A stretch of DNA of 48,996 nucleotides from positions 1 to 48,996 of the forward strand of contig NZ_JAEACP010000029.1 in the NCBI RefSeq assembly GCF_015999335.1, in the 5' to 3' direction. Within the stretch, counting starts at the first letter, position 1; every line of letters starts with the position of its first letter. The notes beneath the pieces were generated by a model. The model ran no database searches, was not told the origin of the DNA, and saw only the letters and a program-made list of their open reading frames with translations. The translations under genes and the position numbers were made by a program. Origin of the DNA: Tabrizicola soli. GTDB taxonomy: Bacteria > Pseudomonadota > Alphaproteobacteria > Rhodobacterales > Rhodobacteraceae. Shown in pieces: positions 25,542-33,648 of the stretch.

Positions 25542-26081
25542 ATGGCTCAGCCGACTCTGATCCCCAATTGCGACGGCGCAAGGCTTGAATCGCTGCCGCT
25601 CGACACGCCCCGCAACCGCTGCATCCTCGCGCTCGACCTCGGCACCTCGACCGGCTGGGCGATCCGCGGCCATGACGGCCTGATCACCAGCGGCACCGTC
25701 TCGCTGCGCCCCGGCCGCTTCGACGGCGGCGGCATGCGCTACCTGCGCTTCACCAACTGGCTGACCGAGATCGACCGGCTGTCCGGTCCAGTCGCCGCGA
25801 TCTGGTTCGAGGAAGTCCGCCGCCACGCGGGCACCGACGCGAGCCATATCTACGGCGGGCTCATGGCCACGCTGACCGCATGGGCGGAACTGCGCGGCGT
25901 GCCCTACGAGGGCGTCCCGGTCGGCACGATCAAGCGTCATGCCGCTGGCAGGGGCAACGCCGACAAGGCCGCGATGGTCGCCGCCGTCCGCGCCCGCGGC
26001 TTCAGCCCCGCCGACGACAACGAGGCCGACGCCATCGCCATCCTGCTCTGGGCGATCGAGACGAAGGGAGGTATCGCATGA
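25542..26081 (+). CDS. RuvC-like Holliday junction resolvase
   Basis: 179 aa with the RNase H-like fold residues: Asp32 in ALDLGTSTGWA, Glu90 in IWFEEV and the late acidic pair in DDNEADAIAIL (about 158-168). Such phage resolvases trim branched DNA before packaging. The 412-bp gap upstream is the origin-like region. ATG 25542 chosen for domain fit; upstream frame is Pro/Arg-rich. Overlaps the next gene by ATGA. Confidence 0.85.
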   Translation: MAQPTLIPNCDGARLESLPLDTPRNRCILALDLGTSTGWAIRGHDGLITSGTVSLRPGRFDGGGMRYLRFTNWLTEIDRLSGPVAAIWFEEVRRHAGTDASHIYGGLMATLTAWAELRGVPYEGVPVGTIKRHAAGRGNADKAAMVAAVRARGFSPADDNEADAIAILLWAIETKGGIA

Positions 26082-26278
26082 GGTGGCACCCCCATGGCTA
26101 CGGCGGTCGGCGCCGGGATCCCGAACAGGTCAAGCGCGAGGGCTGGCAGGAACAGGGCGTCCTCGCGGTCTCCGCCGATGACGACCGCCTCACCTGGCCC
26201 GAGCGTGAACTGGTCCGCCAGCTGGGCGAAAAGCTCTACGGCCCGCGCCCTTCCGACAGGGAGGCGCGCCATGGCTGA
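26078..26278 (+). CDS. hypothetical phage protein, 66 aa
   Basis: ATG overlaps the resolvase stop (ATGA) and the stop lies 8 bases inside the DUF6362 gene, so the frame is held on both sides. Basic N-terminus (MRWHPHGYGGRRRDPEQ) and a helix (LTWPERELVRQLGEKLYG). No family recognised. Confidence 0.6.
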   Translation: MRWHPHGYGGRRRDPEQVKREGWQEQGVLAVSADDDRLTWPERELVRQLGEKLYGPRPSDREARHG

Positions 26279-26651
26279 TCGTGAATGGACCGCGGACTGC
26301 GTCGCCGATCATTTTGAGGAGGCGTTCCGCACCCTGCGAAAGCTGCCGCCCGTAAAGGCGCAAGGCTACTTCAACACTTGGCCCGACATCGTGCGCACCA
26401 GCCGCGAGATCGCGGCGATGGAGCCGCAGCCGATGCGGGTCTGGCCCTCGGCCGCCGCGATCACCCGGCTCGAGCAGACCTTCGACTGGGTGCTCTGGAT
26501 CGAGGAGGCGGAGCGCAAGCTGGTTTGGTCCCGCGCGGCCCGTGTGCCGTGGAAGCAGATCAGCGGGGAACTCGGCTGCGACCGCACGACCGCATGGCGG
26601 CGCTGGCAACTGGCGCTGACGAAGATCGCCGCGCGCCTGAATGCGCAGTGA
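26271..26651 (+). CDS. DUF6362 family protein
   Basis: 126 aa. Recognised by the run of family features: EEAFRTLRKLP, GYFNTWPDI, ITRLEQTFDWVLW and the C-terminal helix-turn-helix-like LVWSRAARVPWKQISGELG then TTAWRRWQLAL. Likely a DNA-binding regulator at the end of the early operon, possibly controlling the switch to late genes. An intrinsic terminator follows 70 bases later. Confidence 0.75.
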   Translation: MADREWTADCVADHFEEAFRTLRKLPPVKAQGYFNTWPDIVRTSREIAAMEPQPMRVWPSAAAITRLEQTFDWVLWIEEAERKLVWSRAARVPWKQISGELGCDRTTAWRRWQLALTKIAARLNAQ

Positions 26652-26658
26652 CTCCAAT

Positions 26659-26675
26659 GTGTTGCAACACTTTTT
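26659..26675 (+). promoter_or_regulatory. palindrome GTGTTGCAACAC followed by T5
   Basis: A perfect 12-bp palindrome 8 bases after the DUF6362 stop, followed by five T. With no loop it would form only a short stem, so an operator-type site is as likely as a weak terminator. Confidence 0.4.
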
Positions 26676-26720
26676 CCTTCGACATCTGCAACAGATCCGT
26701 GCTATTCCGAAGGCAAGATG

Positions 26721-26754
26721 GGGAGAGTGCGCTGGAAAGCCCGCTCTCCCTTTT
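26721..26754 (+). terminator. intrinsic terminator of the early operon
   Basis: GGGAGAGTG (26721-26729) pairs with CGCTCTCCC (26742-26750) over nine positions, one being G-T, with a 12-base loop and TTTT directly after. It closes the plus-strand block 16526-26651. Confidence 0.75.
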
Positions 26755-26771
26755 GCGTTGACGGGGGCCTT

Positions 26772-26811
26772 CTGGACCCCGGCATCCAGCGAGGGTCCGG
26801 CCGGGGTCCAG
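26772..26811. repeat. 12-bp perfect inverted repeat
   Basis: CTGGACCCCGGC (26772-26783) and GCCGGGGTCCAG (26800-26811), 16 bases apart. Not followed by T. Its core resembles the TGGACTCC repeats 200 bp further on. Confidence 0.6.
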
Positions 26812-26967
26812 CCCACGGCAGTTTCCGGTTCCTTCCTGGGCGTTTTCGTATGCTGGCGGGCGAAGCGCGGCGCATCGCTAGCGACAGGGCCGGATTTTTG
26901 GGAAGCCACCCCGGCCGGAAGCCACCGCACAAGATGAGATAACAACGCAATAACAGAGACTTGCATG

Positions 26968-27021
26968 GTGGACTCCGGGGTGGAAATCCTGGACTCCGGA
27001 ATCCACCGCTGCTGGACTCCA
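26968..27021. repeat. TGGACTCC repeat array with inverted repeat
   Basis: TGGACTCC occurs at 26970, 26991 and 27014, spaced 21 and 23 bases (about two helical turns). GGTGGACTCCGG (26968-26979) is also an 11-of-12 inverted match to CCGGAATCCACC (26997-27008). The array lies between the early terminator and the 3' end of the SRAP gene. The rest of 26652-27042 shows no gene. Operator or packaging-site roles are possible. Confidence 0.5.
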
Positions 27022-27042
27022 CCGACCGGGAGCCACCTGCTC

Positions 27043-27708
27043 TCACACCTCGATGGGCTCGATCAGGCTCGCATCGTCGTTGCGAACCGAGCCGACGGCG
27101 CGGCCGACTTCGTGCCACGTCAGGCCATCGAGCGGCAGCCGCGGCACCTCTACACCGACGACCCCCGACAGCCAATCGGGCAGCGTCTCGGGTGCAATCA
27201 GCAACGGCATGCGGTCGTGGATCGCCGCCATCGGCCCGCGTGCGGGTTCGGTGATGATGGTGCAAGTCAGCCCCTCGAAGTCGGGCAGGCGCACCTCGGA
27301 GCAGAGCCCGGCCATCAGCAGCGCCGGCGCGTTGCCGGCCGGATGGATGTAATGCGGGTGCTTGCCGTCAGGGAGCTGCTGCCACTCGTAGTAGCCGCTC
27401 GCCAGCACGGCGCAGCGCCGGTGACGCCATGCATCGCGGAAAGCGGGCTTGCGCGCCGCCTCTTCGACGCGGGCGTTGAAGGTGCTGGCCTTCCAAGTGG
27501 CGAGCGGGCTGCGATACCAGCCAGGGATGAGCCACCAGCGGGCCAGCGCACCCTCGGGGCCTTCCTCCCCTGTTCGAACGATCGGCACCATTGCCGTCGG
27601 CGCCACGTTGTAGCGGCTGGGGATCACCCCTTGGGGCGCGCTCGCCAGCGTCAGCCAGGATCGGAACTCGGCCCAGCTCATTTCTGCGAGCGTGATGCGT
27701 CCGCACAT
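27043..27708 (-). CDS. SRAP-domain (HMCES/YedK) protein
   Basis: 221 aa starting ATG 27708 so that the catalytic Cys is residue 2 (MCGRITL), as required after Met removal; a TTG two codons upstream would ruin this. Other family features: RYNVAPT, FNARVEE, and TIITEPARGPMAAIHDRMP with the active His. SRAP proteins form crosslinks with abasic sites in single-stranded DNA, protecting it during replication. Minus strand, 89 bases from the divergent methyltransferase gene. Confidence 0.9.
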   Translation of the reverse strand: MCGRITLAEMSWAEFRSWLTLASAPQGVIPSRYNVAPTAMVPIVRTGEEGPEGALARWWLIPGWYRSPLATWKASTFNARVEEAARKPAFRDAWRHRRCAVLASGYYEWQQLPDGKHPHYIHPAGNAPALLMAGLCSEVRLPDFEGLTCTIITEPARGPMAAIHDRMPLLIAPETLPDWLSGVVGVEVPRLPLDGLTWHEVGRAVGSVRNDDASLIEPIEV

Positions 27709-27797
27709 CGACAATGCCCTCCCGCGCGCCCTGAAGGGTAGCGCATCCCGTCCGGGAACTTGAGCCCGAACGGGACGAAGTTCAGCAAGGAACCCTC

Positions 27798-29123
27798 ATG
27801 ACCCTCGCCTTCGCCCCCGAGCGGATCGAGACTTGGCCGCTTGCACGCCTCGTGCCCTACGCAAGGAACGCCAAGCTGCATGGGGCCGACCAGGTCGCCA
27901 AGATCGCCGCCAGCATGGCCGAGTTCGGCTGGACCGTGCCCTGCCTTGTGGCCGAGGACGGAGAGCTGATCGCGGGCCACGGCCGCGTCCTGGCGGCGAC
28001 GCAGCTCGGTCTGACCGAGGCGCCGGTGATCGTGCTGGGGCATCTGACCGAGGCGCAGCGGCGTGCCTACCGCATTGCGGACAACAAGCTGACGGAACTC
28101 GGCACGTGGGACGAGGCGCTGCTGTCGGCGGAACTCAACGACCTGCTCGCAGAAGATTTCGACCTGTCGCTGGTCGGCTTCTCGGATGGCGAGTTGGACA
28201 AGCTTCTGGCCTTCGTGCCGGAAGGCGATGGCGAGGAAGCTGGCGCCGGGGGCTCCGTGCCGCCGGTGACCATCCCCGAGCCGCCGCGCAATCCGGCGTC
28301 GCGCACCGGCGACCTGTGGATCCTCGGCGATCACCGGCTGCTTTGCGGCGACAGCACCAGCCCTGACGATGTGCGCCGTCTGATGAACGGCGAGCGGGCG
28401 ATCCTGTTCGCCACCGATCCGCCATACCTAGTGGATTACGACGGTTCGAACCACCCGACGCGGAACAAGGACTGGTCGCAGTCCTACGGCGTCACTTGGG
28501 ACGACAGTTCGCAGGGCGCGGAACTCTACGACGGCTTCATCGCCGCCGCTGTCGCCGAGGCAATCACTGAGGATGCAGCCTGGTATTGCTGGCATGCCTC
28601 GCGCCGCCAGGCGATGCTGGAGGCCTGCTGGGAAAAGGCCGGAGCCTTCGTCCATCAGCAGATCATCTGGGTGAAGGACCGCGGGGTTCTGACCCGCTCC
28701 CATTACCTCTGGAAGCACGAGCCCTGCTTCATGGGCTGGCGCCGCCCCAACCGCCCGCCGAAGGTGGCCGAGCAGACGCTGCCCTCGACCTGGGAAATGC
28801 CATCCTTCGCCAAGGACGAGCGCCCCGACCATCCGACGCCGAAGCCGCTCGATGCTTTCGGCATCCCGATGCGCCAGCATGTGGCACGCGGCGGGCTTTG
28901 CTACGAGCCGTTCTCCGGGTCCGGGTCGCAGATCATGGCAGGCGAGGCCAACTATCGCCGCGTCTTCGCGATGGAGATCAGCCCCGCCTATGTCGATGTC
29001 GCCGTGGAGCGCTGGCAGGCCGAGACCGGCAAGGATGCGATCCTCGATGGCGATGGCCGAACCTTCGCAGCCGTGAAGGCCGAGCGGCTGGGGCCCGACA
29101 CAGATACAGACGCTGCCGCCTGA
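27798..29123 (+). CDS. ParB-domain/N6-adenine DNA methyltransferase
   Basis: 441 aa fusion. The N-terminal ParB-like domain (about 10-95: LVPYARNAKLH, ELIAGHGRVLA) is followed by a beta-class methyltransferase with DPPY (207-210) before FSGSGS (372-377). It modifies adenine, probably to protect phage DNA from host restriction. The ParB-like part may load it on DNA. Its stop overlaps the cytosine methyltransferase start (TGATG). Not part of the HsdRMS complex. Confidence 0.9.
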   Translation: MTLAFAPERIETWPLARLVPYARNAKLHGADQVAKIAASMAEFGWTVPCLVAEDGELIAGHGRVLAATQLGLTEAPVIVLGHLTEAQRRAYRIADNKLTELGTWDEALLSAELNDLLAEDFDLSLVGFSDGELDKLLAFVPEGDGEEAGAGGSVPPVTIPEPPRNPASRTGDLWILGDHRLLCGDSTSPDDVRRLMNGERAILFATDPPYLVDYDGSNHPTRNKDWSQSYGVTWDDSSQGAELYDGFIAAAVAEAITEDAAWYCWHASRRQAMLEACWEKAGAFVHQQIIWVKDRGVLTRSHYLWKHEPCFMGWRRPNRPPKVAEQTLPSTWEMPSFAKDERPDHPTPKPLDAFGIPMRQHVARGGLCYEPFSGSGSQIMAGEANYRRVFAMEISPAYVDVAVERWQAETGKDAILDGDGRTFAAVKAERLGPDTDTDAAA

Positions 29124-30127
29124 TGGCCGTCTATTACAACGATTCCGACCCCGCGGCCTGTGCCTGGCTGCGGGAACTGATCGCGGTCGGCCAGTTGCCC
29201 GCAGGCGAGGTGGATGAACGCTCCATCCTCGACGTGGAGCCGTCCGACCTGCGGGGCTTCACGCAATGCCATTTCTTCGCCGGGATCGGCGGCTGGCCCC
29301 ATGCGCTGCGCCTCGCCGGCGTGGCCGAGGACCGGCCGGTCTGGACCGGTTCGCCGCCCTGCCAGCCGTTCAGCCAGGCCGGGCAGCGCAAGGGACAGAA
29401 CGATGACCGCCACCTCGCCCCCGCATTCCTGCGCCTCGTTGCCGCCTGCCGCCCGGACCTCGTCTTCGGCGAGCAGGTTGCCAGCGCGGCGGTGCTCGGA
29501 GCGTCTGGCCGAATGGCTGGAACAGCGGCTGCGGACACGGCTGGCTGGGCGTGGTTCGACGCTCTGGCGGATGCGCTGGAGGCGGCATCTTACGCCGTCG
29601 CGGCGGCCGATCTGCCGGCTGCGTGCATCGGCGCCCCGCATATCCGCCAGCGGCTGTTCTTCGGCGCCGTCGCCATGGAACCCGGCGATGGCGGGCTGGG
29701 CCACGGCCTCGGCGCGCGATCACAAGGACGGTGCGGAATGTCTGAATGTCCCGATCAATGCGCTGCTGGGCCGACAGGTCTGGTTGGCGGGCTGGCCGAC
29801 GCCGATGGCCGGATCGCCGGCCACAGAGAGCTACAACGCAGCCGGCAATACCGATGCCAGCCGCAGGACCGTGGCGCTACTGAACTGGACGGACCCCTCG
29901 TCGATCCCGCCGGGACCGGCGCGACGGACGGCGTCTGGCGCGATCCGGACTGGCTCCTCTGCCGCGATGGGCGCTGGCGACCGGTTGAGCCCGGAACATT
30001 CCCGCTGGCTGATGGGATATCCGGCCGCATGGGGCTCTTGCGGGGCTACGGCAATGCGATCGTGCCGCCGCTCGCGGCGGAGTTCGTGACGGCGTTTCTG
30101 GAATGCCTGCCGGAGGGTCTGCGATGA
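29123..30127 (+). CDS. DNA cytosine C5-methyltransferase
   Basis: 334 aa. Motif I FFAGIGGW (51-58), catalytic PCQPFSQ with Cys80, motif VI as GEQVAS (Gln in place of the usual Asn), QRLFF (motif VIII) and YGNAIVPP (motif X), so the frame is complete. The C-terminal third is odd: the +1-shifted frame at 29712-30089 also reads like a methyltransferase C-terminus (see separate entry). Coupled to the adenine enzyme upstream and by ATGA to the DUF7220 gene. Confidence 0.85.
   Translation: MAVYYNDSDPAACAWLRELIAVGQLPAGEVDERSILDVEPSDLRGFTQCHFFAGIGGWPHALRLAGVAEDRPVWTGSPPCQPFSQAGQRKGQNDDRHLAPAFLRLVAACRPDLVFGEQVASAAVLGASGRMAGTAAADTAGWAWFDALADALEAASYAVAAADLPAACIGAPHIRQRLFFGAVAMEPGDGGLGHGLGARSQGRCGMSECPDQCAAGPTGLVGGLADADGRIAGHRELQRSRQYRCQPQDRGATELDGPLVDPAGTGATDGVWRDPDWLLCRDGRWRPVEPGTFPLADGISGRMGLLRGYGNAIVPPLAAEFVTAFLECLPEGLR
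29712..30089 (+). other. alternate-frame methyltransferase-like C-terminus
   Basis: In the frame one base ahead of the main gene, 125 codons read ARDHKDGAE, AGWPTPMAGSPATESYNAAGN, GPARRTASGAIRTGSSAAM and SRWLMGYPAAW. These are the hallmark segments of C-termini in a large group of phage-type cytosine methyltransferases. The main frame simultaneously carries motif X. It could be ancient overprinting, a frameshift relic or a frameshifted isoform. Confidence 0.5.
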
Positions 30128-30345
30128 GACAGTCCCGCGCCATGTCGATGGTCGAGGCTGCGACGAATGTCGTCGTCGGCTATGTGCTGGCCATCGCCAC
30201 GCAGATCGTCGTGTTCCCGTGGTTCGGGATCGAGACCGGGCTCGGGGAGCATCTGACCATCGGCTTGGCCTTCGTCGGCGTCTCGCTGGCGCGTGGTTAC
30301 CTGCTGCGGCGGCTGTTCGAGACGATCCGGATCCGGGGCCGATGA
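30124..30345 (+). CDS. DUF7220 family small membrane protein
   Basis: 73 aa with two likely membrane helices (about 13-35, VVVGYVLAIATQIVVFPWFG, and 42-58) and a basic C-terminus. Start MRQSRAMSMVEAATN matches the family pattern. ATGA overlap with the methyltransferase. Role unknown; sits in the phage inner membrane gene slot near the end of the block. Confidence 0.75.
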   Translation: MRQSRAMSMVEAATNVVVGYVLAIATQIVVFPWFGIETGLGEHLTIGLAFVGVSLARGYLLRRLFETIRIRGR

Positions 30346-30347
30346 TG

Positions 30348-30379
30348 AAAAGCCGCCGCCCGGTCTCCCGGACGGCGGC
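30348..30379 (-). terminator. intrinsic terminator, minus strand
   Basis: GCCGCCG (30352-30358) pairs with CGGCGGC (30373-30379), continued inside by CCGG/CCGG around TCTC with one mismatch. Read on the minus strand the stem is followed by TTTT (30351-30348). It would end transcription of the DUF3489 gene and also folds just past the DUF7220 stop on the plus strand. Confidence 0.7.
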
Positions 30380-30404
30380 CATCGACTCGTCGGGCCCAGT
30401 TGCG

Positions 30405-30620
30405 TCAGGCGGCAGGGAGTTTGTACACCCGCCCCCTGTTTTCGACCTTCTCGGAGGTGATCGTCAGCCCCAGCCTCTTCTTGAGTGCCCCGGCAAGGGC
30501 GCCCCTCGCCGTGTGAGGCCTCCACTGCAAGGCGGTGGCGATCTCGTCGATGGTGGCGCCTTCCGGCGCGCGCAGCATGGCGATCAGGGTGGCCTGCTTG
30601 GTATCGGAAAGCTTGGTCAT
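30405..30620 (-). CDS. DUF3489 domain-containing protein
   Basis: 71 aa, winged-helix-like: KQATLIAMLRAPEGATIDEIATALQWRPHTARGALAGALKKRLG is the DUF3489 core, followed by a wing (ITSEKVENRGRVYKL). Probably a small DNA-binding regulator. Minus strand inside a plus-strand block, with its own terminator at 30348-30379; the region upstream should contain its promoter. Confidence 0.85.
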   Translation of the reverse strand: MTKLSDTKQATLIAMLRAPEGATIDEIATALQWRPHTARGALAGALKKRLGLTITSEKVENRGRVYKLPAA

Positions 30621-30715
30621 GGGGTCGTCTCCGTGTTCGGGCCCGCGGGATGCGGAGCCTTCTACGACCCCAAGCCGCGCAGGGCGCGCGGCAGGAGTTC
30701 CGGCGGCGCCGGAGA

Positions 30716-30985
30716 TCAGCGGGCGTGCTCGCCCTCGCCGAAGGCGCTGTCGGTGATGCGCTTCAGGAGGCTGGCGTAGTGTTCGAGGGTGCCGACCATG
30801 GCCCAGCCCACCTCGTCGGGGTGGCAGTTGAAATGGTCGTCGCTGAGGGCCTGCAGGCGGGCGAGCATCTCGTCGATCTCGGCCTTCTTGCCGATGAAGG
30901 CGTTCAGGGCCGCTTCCTTGTTGCGCCGGGCCTTCTCGGCGCGGAGTTCATGGCGCGGGGTTGTGATCGGGTTGAGGCGGGTCAT
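30716..30985 (-). CDS. hypothetical phage protein, 89 aa
   Basis: Mostly helical (ELRAEKARRNKEAALNAFIGKKAEIDEMLARLQAL), with a His/Cys/Asp stretch (DDHFNCHPDEVGW) and a final amphipathic helix. ATG 30985 chosen from where the protein-like composition begins. Divergent from the terminase genes across a 114-bp gap that probably carries promoters in both directions. Confidence 0.65.
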   Translation of the reverse strand: MTRLNPITTPRHELRAEKARRNKEAALNAFIGKKAEIDEMLARLQALSDDHFNCHPDEVGWAMVGTLEHYASLLKRITDSAFGEGEHAR

Positions 30986-31099
30986 CGGGGTGGCTCCGTG
31001 GTGGGGTTTCTTCGTTGTCCTGCATCCGTGTTCGCTCTGTCCGCGATGCTTATCAACGTAAATCAAGCACCTGAATCTGAATGATAATCGGAGCCGCGG

Positions 31100-31696
31100 A
31101 TGCAGGGCATGAGCGAGCGCCAGTACGCCGCCCATGTCGGGCTGTCGCGCGGCGCAATCCAGAAGGCGAAGACCGCCGAACGGCTGGTTCTCTATCCCGA
31201 TGGCAGCATCAACGCGGCCGCCAGCGACGCCAGGCGTGCCGAGACGACGGACCCGTCCAAGACCCGGAAGCCACCCGAACCGAAGCTGAAGCCGGTCCCA
31301 GAGGCGGCGGTGGCGGCCGTCGGCGACACGCTGCGCGAACAAGGGTTGGCGGTCCCGGCCATCGGCGGCGGCACGACGTTCCTGCAGGCCAAGACCGCCA
31401 ACGAGGTACTGAAGGCGCAGGAACGGCGCATCCGGCTCCAGAAGCTGAAGGGGGAGCTGATCGAGCGGGCCCGCGCGCTGGCGCTGGTGTTCCGGCTCGC
31501 GCGGGAGGAACGGGACACGTGGGTGACCTGGCCTGCACGCGCCGCGGCGCTGATGGCGGCCGAGCTCTCGGCCTCGTGCCGCGACGCGACGGGCCAACAG
31601 ATCACCCTGGAGCCAGCCGCGATGCAGAAGGTGCTGGAGAAACATGTACGCGCCCACCTCGACGAACTCGCCGAGGTCCGGCCCGACTTCCGGTGA
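31100..31696 (+). CDS. phage terminase small subunit (Nu1-like)
   Basis: 198 aa. An N-terminal helix-turn-helix (QYAAHVGLSRGAIQKAKTAERL, residues 8-29) would bind the packaging site; a Pro-rich linker leads to a long helical region (AQERRIRLQKLKGELIERARALALVF) for oligomerisation and contact with the large subunit. ATG 31100 has GGAG seven bases upstream; ATG 31109 is an alternative. Overlaps the large subunit gene by 53 bases. Confidence 0.8.
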   Translation: MQGMSERQYAAHVGLSRGAIQKAKTAERLVLYPDGSINAAASDARRAETTDPSKTRKPPEPKLKPVPEAAVAAVGDTLREQGLAVPAIGGGTTFLQAKTANEVLKAQERRIRLQKLKGELIERARALALVFRLAREERDTWVTWPARAAALMAAELSASCRDATGQQITLEPAAMQKVLEKHVRAHLDELAEVRPDFR

Positions 31697-33638
31697 GAGC
31701 GGCGATGGCCTGAAGGACTTCGACGGCGCGGGCGACATCCTGCGCGCCTGGGGCAACGGGCTACGGCCCGACCCGGACCTGACCGTCTCGGAATGGGCGG
31801 ACCGGCACCGGATGCTCTCGGGCCGCGCCTCGGCTGAACCGGGGCGGTATCGCACGGGGCGCACGCCCTACATGCGCGAGATCATGGACCGGCTCTCGCC
31901 CGGCGATCCGACCCAGCGGATTGTGTTCATGAAGGCCGCGCAGGTCGGCGCGACCGAGGCGGGCAACAACTGGATCGGCTTCGCAATCCACCAGGCGCCA
32001 GGGCCGATGCTGGCGGTCCAGCCCACGGTCGAGCTGGCCAAGCGCAACTCGCGCCAGCGGATCGACCCGCTGATCGACGAGAGCCCGGAACTGCGGGAGC
32101 GGGTCAAACCCGCGCGCTCGCGCGATGCGGGCAACACCATGCTGTCGAAGGAGTTCGCGGGCGGCATCCTGATCATGACCGGGGCCAACTCGGCGGTCGG
32201 ACTCCGGTCCACCCCGGCGCGCTACATCTTCCTCGACGAAGTCGACGCCTATCCCGCCTCGGCCGACGAGGAAGGTGACCCGGTCACGCTGGCCGAGGCG
32301 CGGTCGCTGACCTTTGCGCACCGGCGAAAGGTGTTCCTGGTCTCGACCCCGACGATCCGGGGGCTTTCGCGCATCGAGCGCGAGTATGAGGCGTCCGACC
32401 AGCGCCGGTTCTTCGTGCCGTGCCCGCATTGCGGCGCGATGCAGTGGCTGAAATTCGACAGGCTGCGCTGGCAGAAGGGCCGCCCGGAGACGGCGGAATA
32501 CATCTGCGAGGGTTGTGATCAGCCCATCGCGGAACACCACAAGACGGCGATGCTGGAGGGCGGCGAATGGCGGGCGACCGCGACCGCCGCCGATCCGACC
32601 ACGGTCGGGTATCACCTCTCGGCGCTCTATTCGCCGATCGGCTGGCTGAGCTGGGAGCGGATCGTTCGGGCATGGGACGCGGCCCAAGGGTCGATTGATG
32701 CAATCAAGGCGTTCCGCAACACCATCCTCGGCGAGACCTGGGTCGAGACCGGGGAGGCACCGGACTGGCAGCGGCTGCAGGGGCTGAAGGAGGACTGGAC
32801 ACCGGGCACCGTCCCTGCGGGCGGGTTGTTCCTGACCGCCGGGGCGGATGTCCAGAAGGACCGGATCGAGGTCGATATCTGGGCCTGGGGCAGGGGGCTT
32901 CAAAGCTGGCTCGTCGATCACGTCGTGATCGAAGGGGGACCGGGCGATCCGGGATCCTGGCAGAGGCTCAGCAGTCTCCTCGGCCGGACCTGGCTTCATG
33001 CCTGCGGCACGCCGATGACCATCGCCCGGCTCGCGATCGACACCGGATACGAGACGGCGGCGGTCTATGCCTGGGCACGTCAAACGGGCTTTGGCCAGGT
33101 GGCTCCTGTCAAGGGGCTGGAGGGGTTCAACCGGTCAAGTCCGGTGACGGGTCCGACCTATGTCGATGCCACCGTTGCCGGCAAGCGTCTGCGCCGCGGC
33201 GCGCGGCTCTGGACGGTCGCGACCTCGACTTTCAAGGCGGAAACCTACCGCTTCCTGCGGCAGGATCGACCGACGAGGGAGGAGATCACGGCCGGTGCAT
33301 TGGTTCCGGCGGGAACCGTACATCTGCCGGACTGGGTCGACAGCGAATGGCTGAAGCAGCTGACCGCCGAGCAGCTGGTGACGGTGAAGACCAGGCGCGG
33401 GTTCGCGAAGCTCGAATGGCAGAAGCTGCGCGAGCGGAACGAGGCGCTGGACTGCCGGGTCTATGCCCGCGCCGCCGCCTGGATCGCAGGCGCGGACCGC
33501 TGGCCCGAGGCGCGGTGGCAGGAGTTGGAGCGACAGCTGGTCGTGACGGGGGAAGGGAAGACGGGTGACGCGCCCCCGACACAGCCATCCCGGCCATCGG
33601 CACGGCGGCGGACGGTGCGGTCGAGCTACATGGGGTGA
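31644..33638 (+). CDS. phage terminase large subunit (GpA family)
   Basis: 664 aa, usual size for lambda-type GpA. ATPase region includes FMKAAQVGATEAGNN (about 95-110, the Walker A-like segment) and FLDEVDAYP (Walker B, about 195). A zinc-finger pair CPHCG and CEGC follows (about 258-295), then the nuclease domain with GADVQKDRIEVDIWAWG (about 405) and the ARAAAWI end. It cuts and pumps DNA into the prohead. The 53-base overlap with the small subunit is long; a later start is not obvious. Confidence 0.92.
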   Translation: MYAPTSTNSPRSGPTSGESGDGLKDFDGAGDILRAWGNGLRPDPDLTVSEWADRHRMLSGRASAEPGRYRTGRTPYMREIMDRLSPGDPTQRIVFMKAAQVGATEAGNNWIGFAIHQAPGPMLAVQPTVELAKRNSRQRIDPLIDESPELRERVKPARSRDAGNTMLSKEFAGGILIMTGANSAVGLRSTPARYIFLDEVDAYPASADEEGDPVTLAEARSLTFAHRRKVFLVSTPTIRGLSRIEREYEASDQRRFFVPCPHCGAMQWLKFDRLRWQKGRPETAEYICEGCDQPIAEHHKTAMLEGGEWRATATAADPTTVGYHLSALYSPIGWLSWERIVRAWDAAQGSIDAIKAFRNTILGETWVETGEAPDWQRLQGLKEDWTPGTVPAGGLFLTAGADVQKDRIEVDIWAWGRGLQSWLVDHVVIEGGPGDPGSWQRLSSLLGRTWLHACGTPMTIARLAIDTGYETAAVYAWARQTGFGQVAPVKGLEGFNRSSPVTGPTYVDATVAGKRLRRGARLWTVATSTFKAETYRFLRQDRPTREEITAGALVPAGTVHLPDWVDSEWLKQLTAEQLVTVKTRRGFAKLEWQKLRERNEALDCRVYARAAAWIAGADRWPEARWQELERQLVVTGEGKTGDAPPTQPSRPSARRRTVRSSYMG

Positions 33639-33648
33639 GGGCAGGAGG

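Noticed and set aside
25126-25560. 144-aa ORF starting with ATGA overlap after the primase
   Set aside because: It runs through the iteron repeats (giving repeated QSGI-type peptides), then Pro/Arg-rich sequence; the start overlap is probably chance. The region is better explained as an origin.
26190-27265. Minus-strand ORFs of 187 and 258 aa across 26190-27265
   Set aside because: They cross the early terminator, repeats and the antisense of DUF6362 and SRAP; composition is not protein-like.
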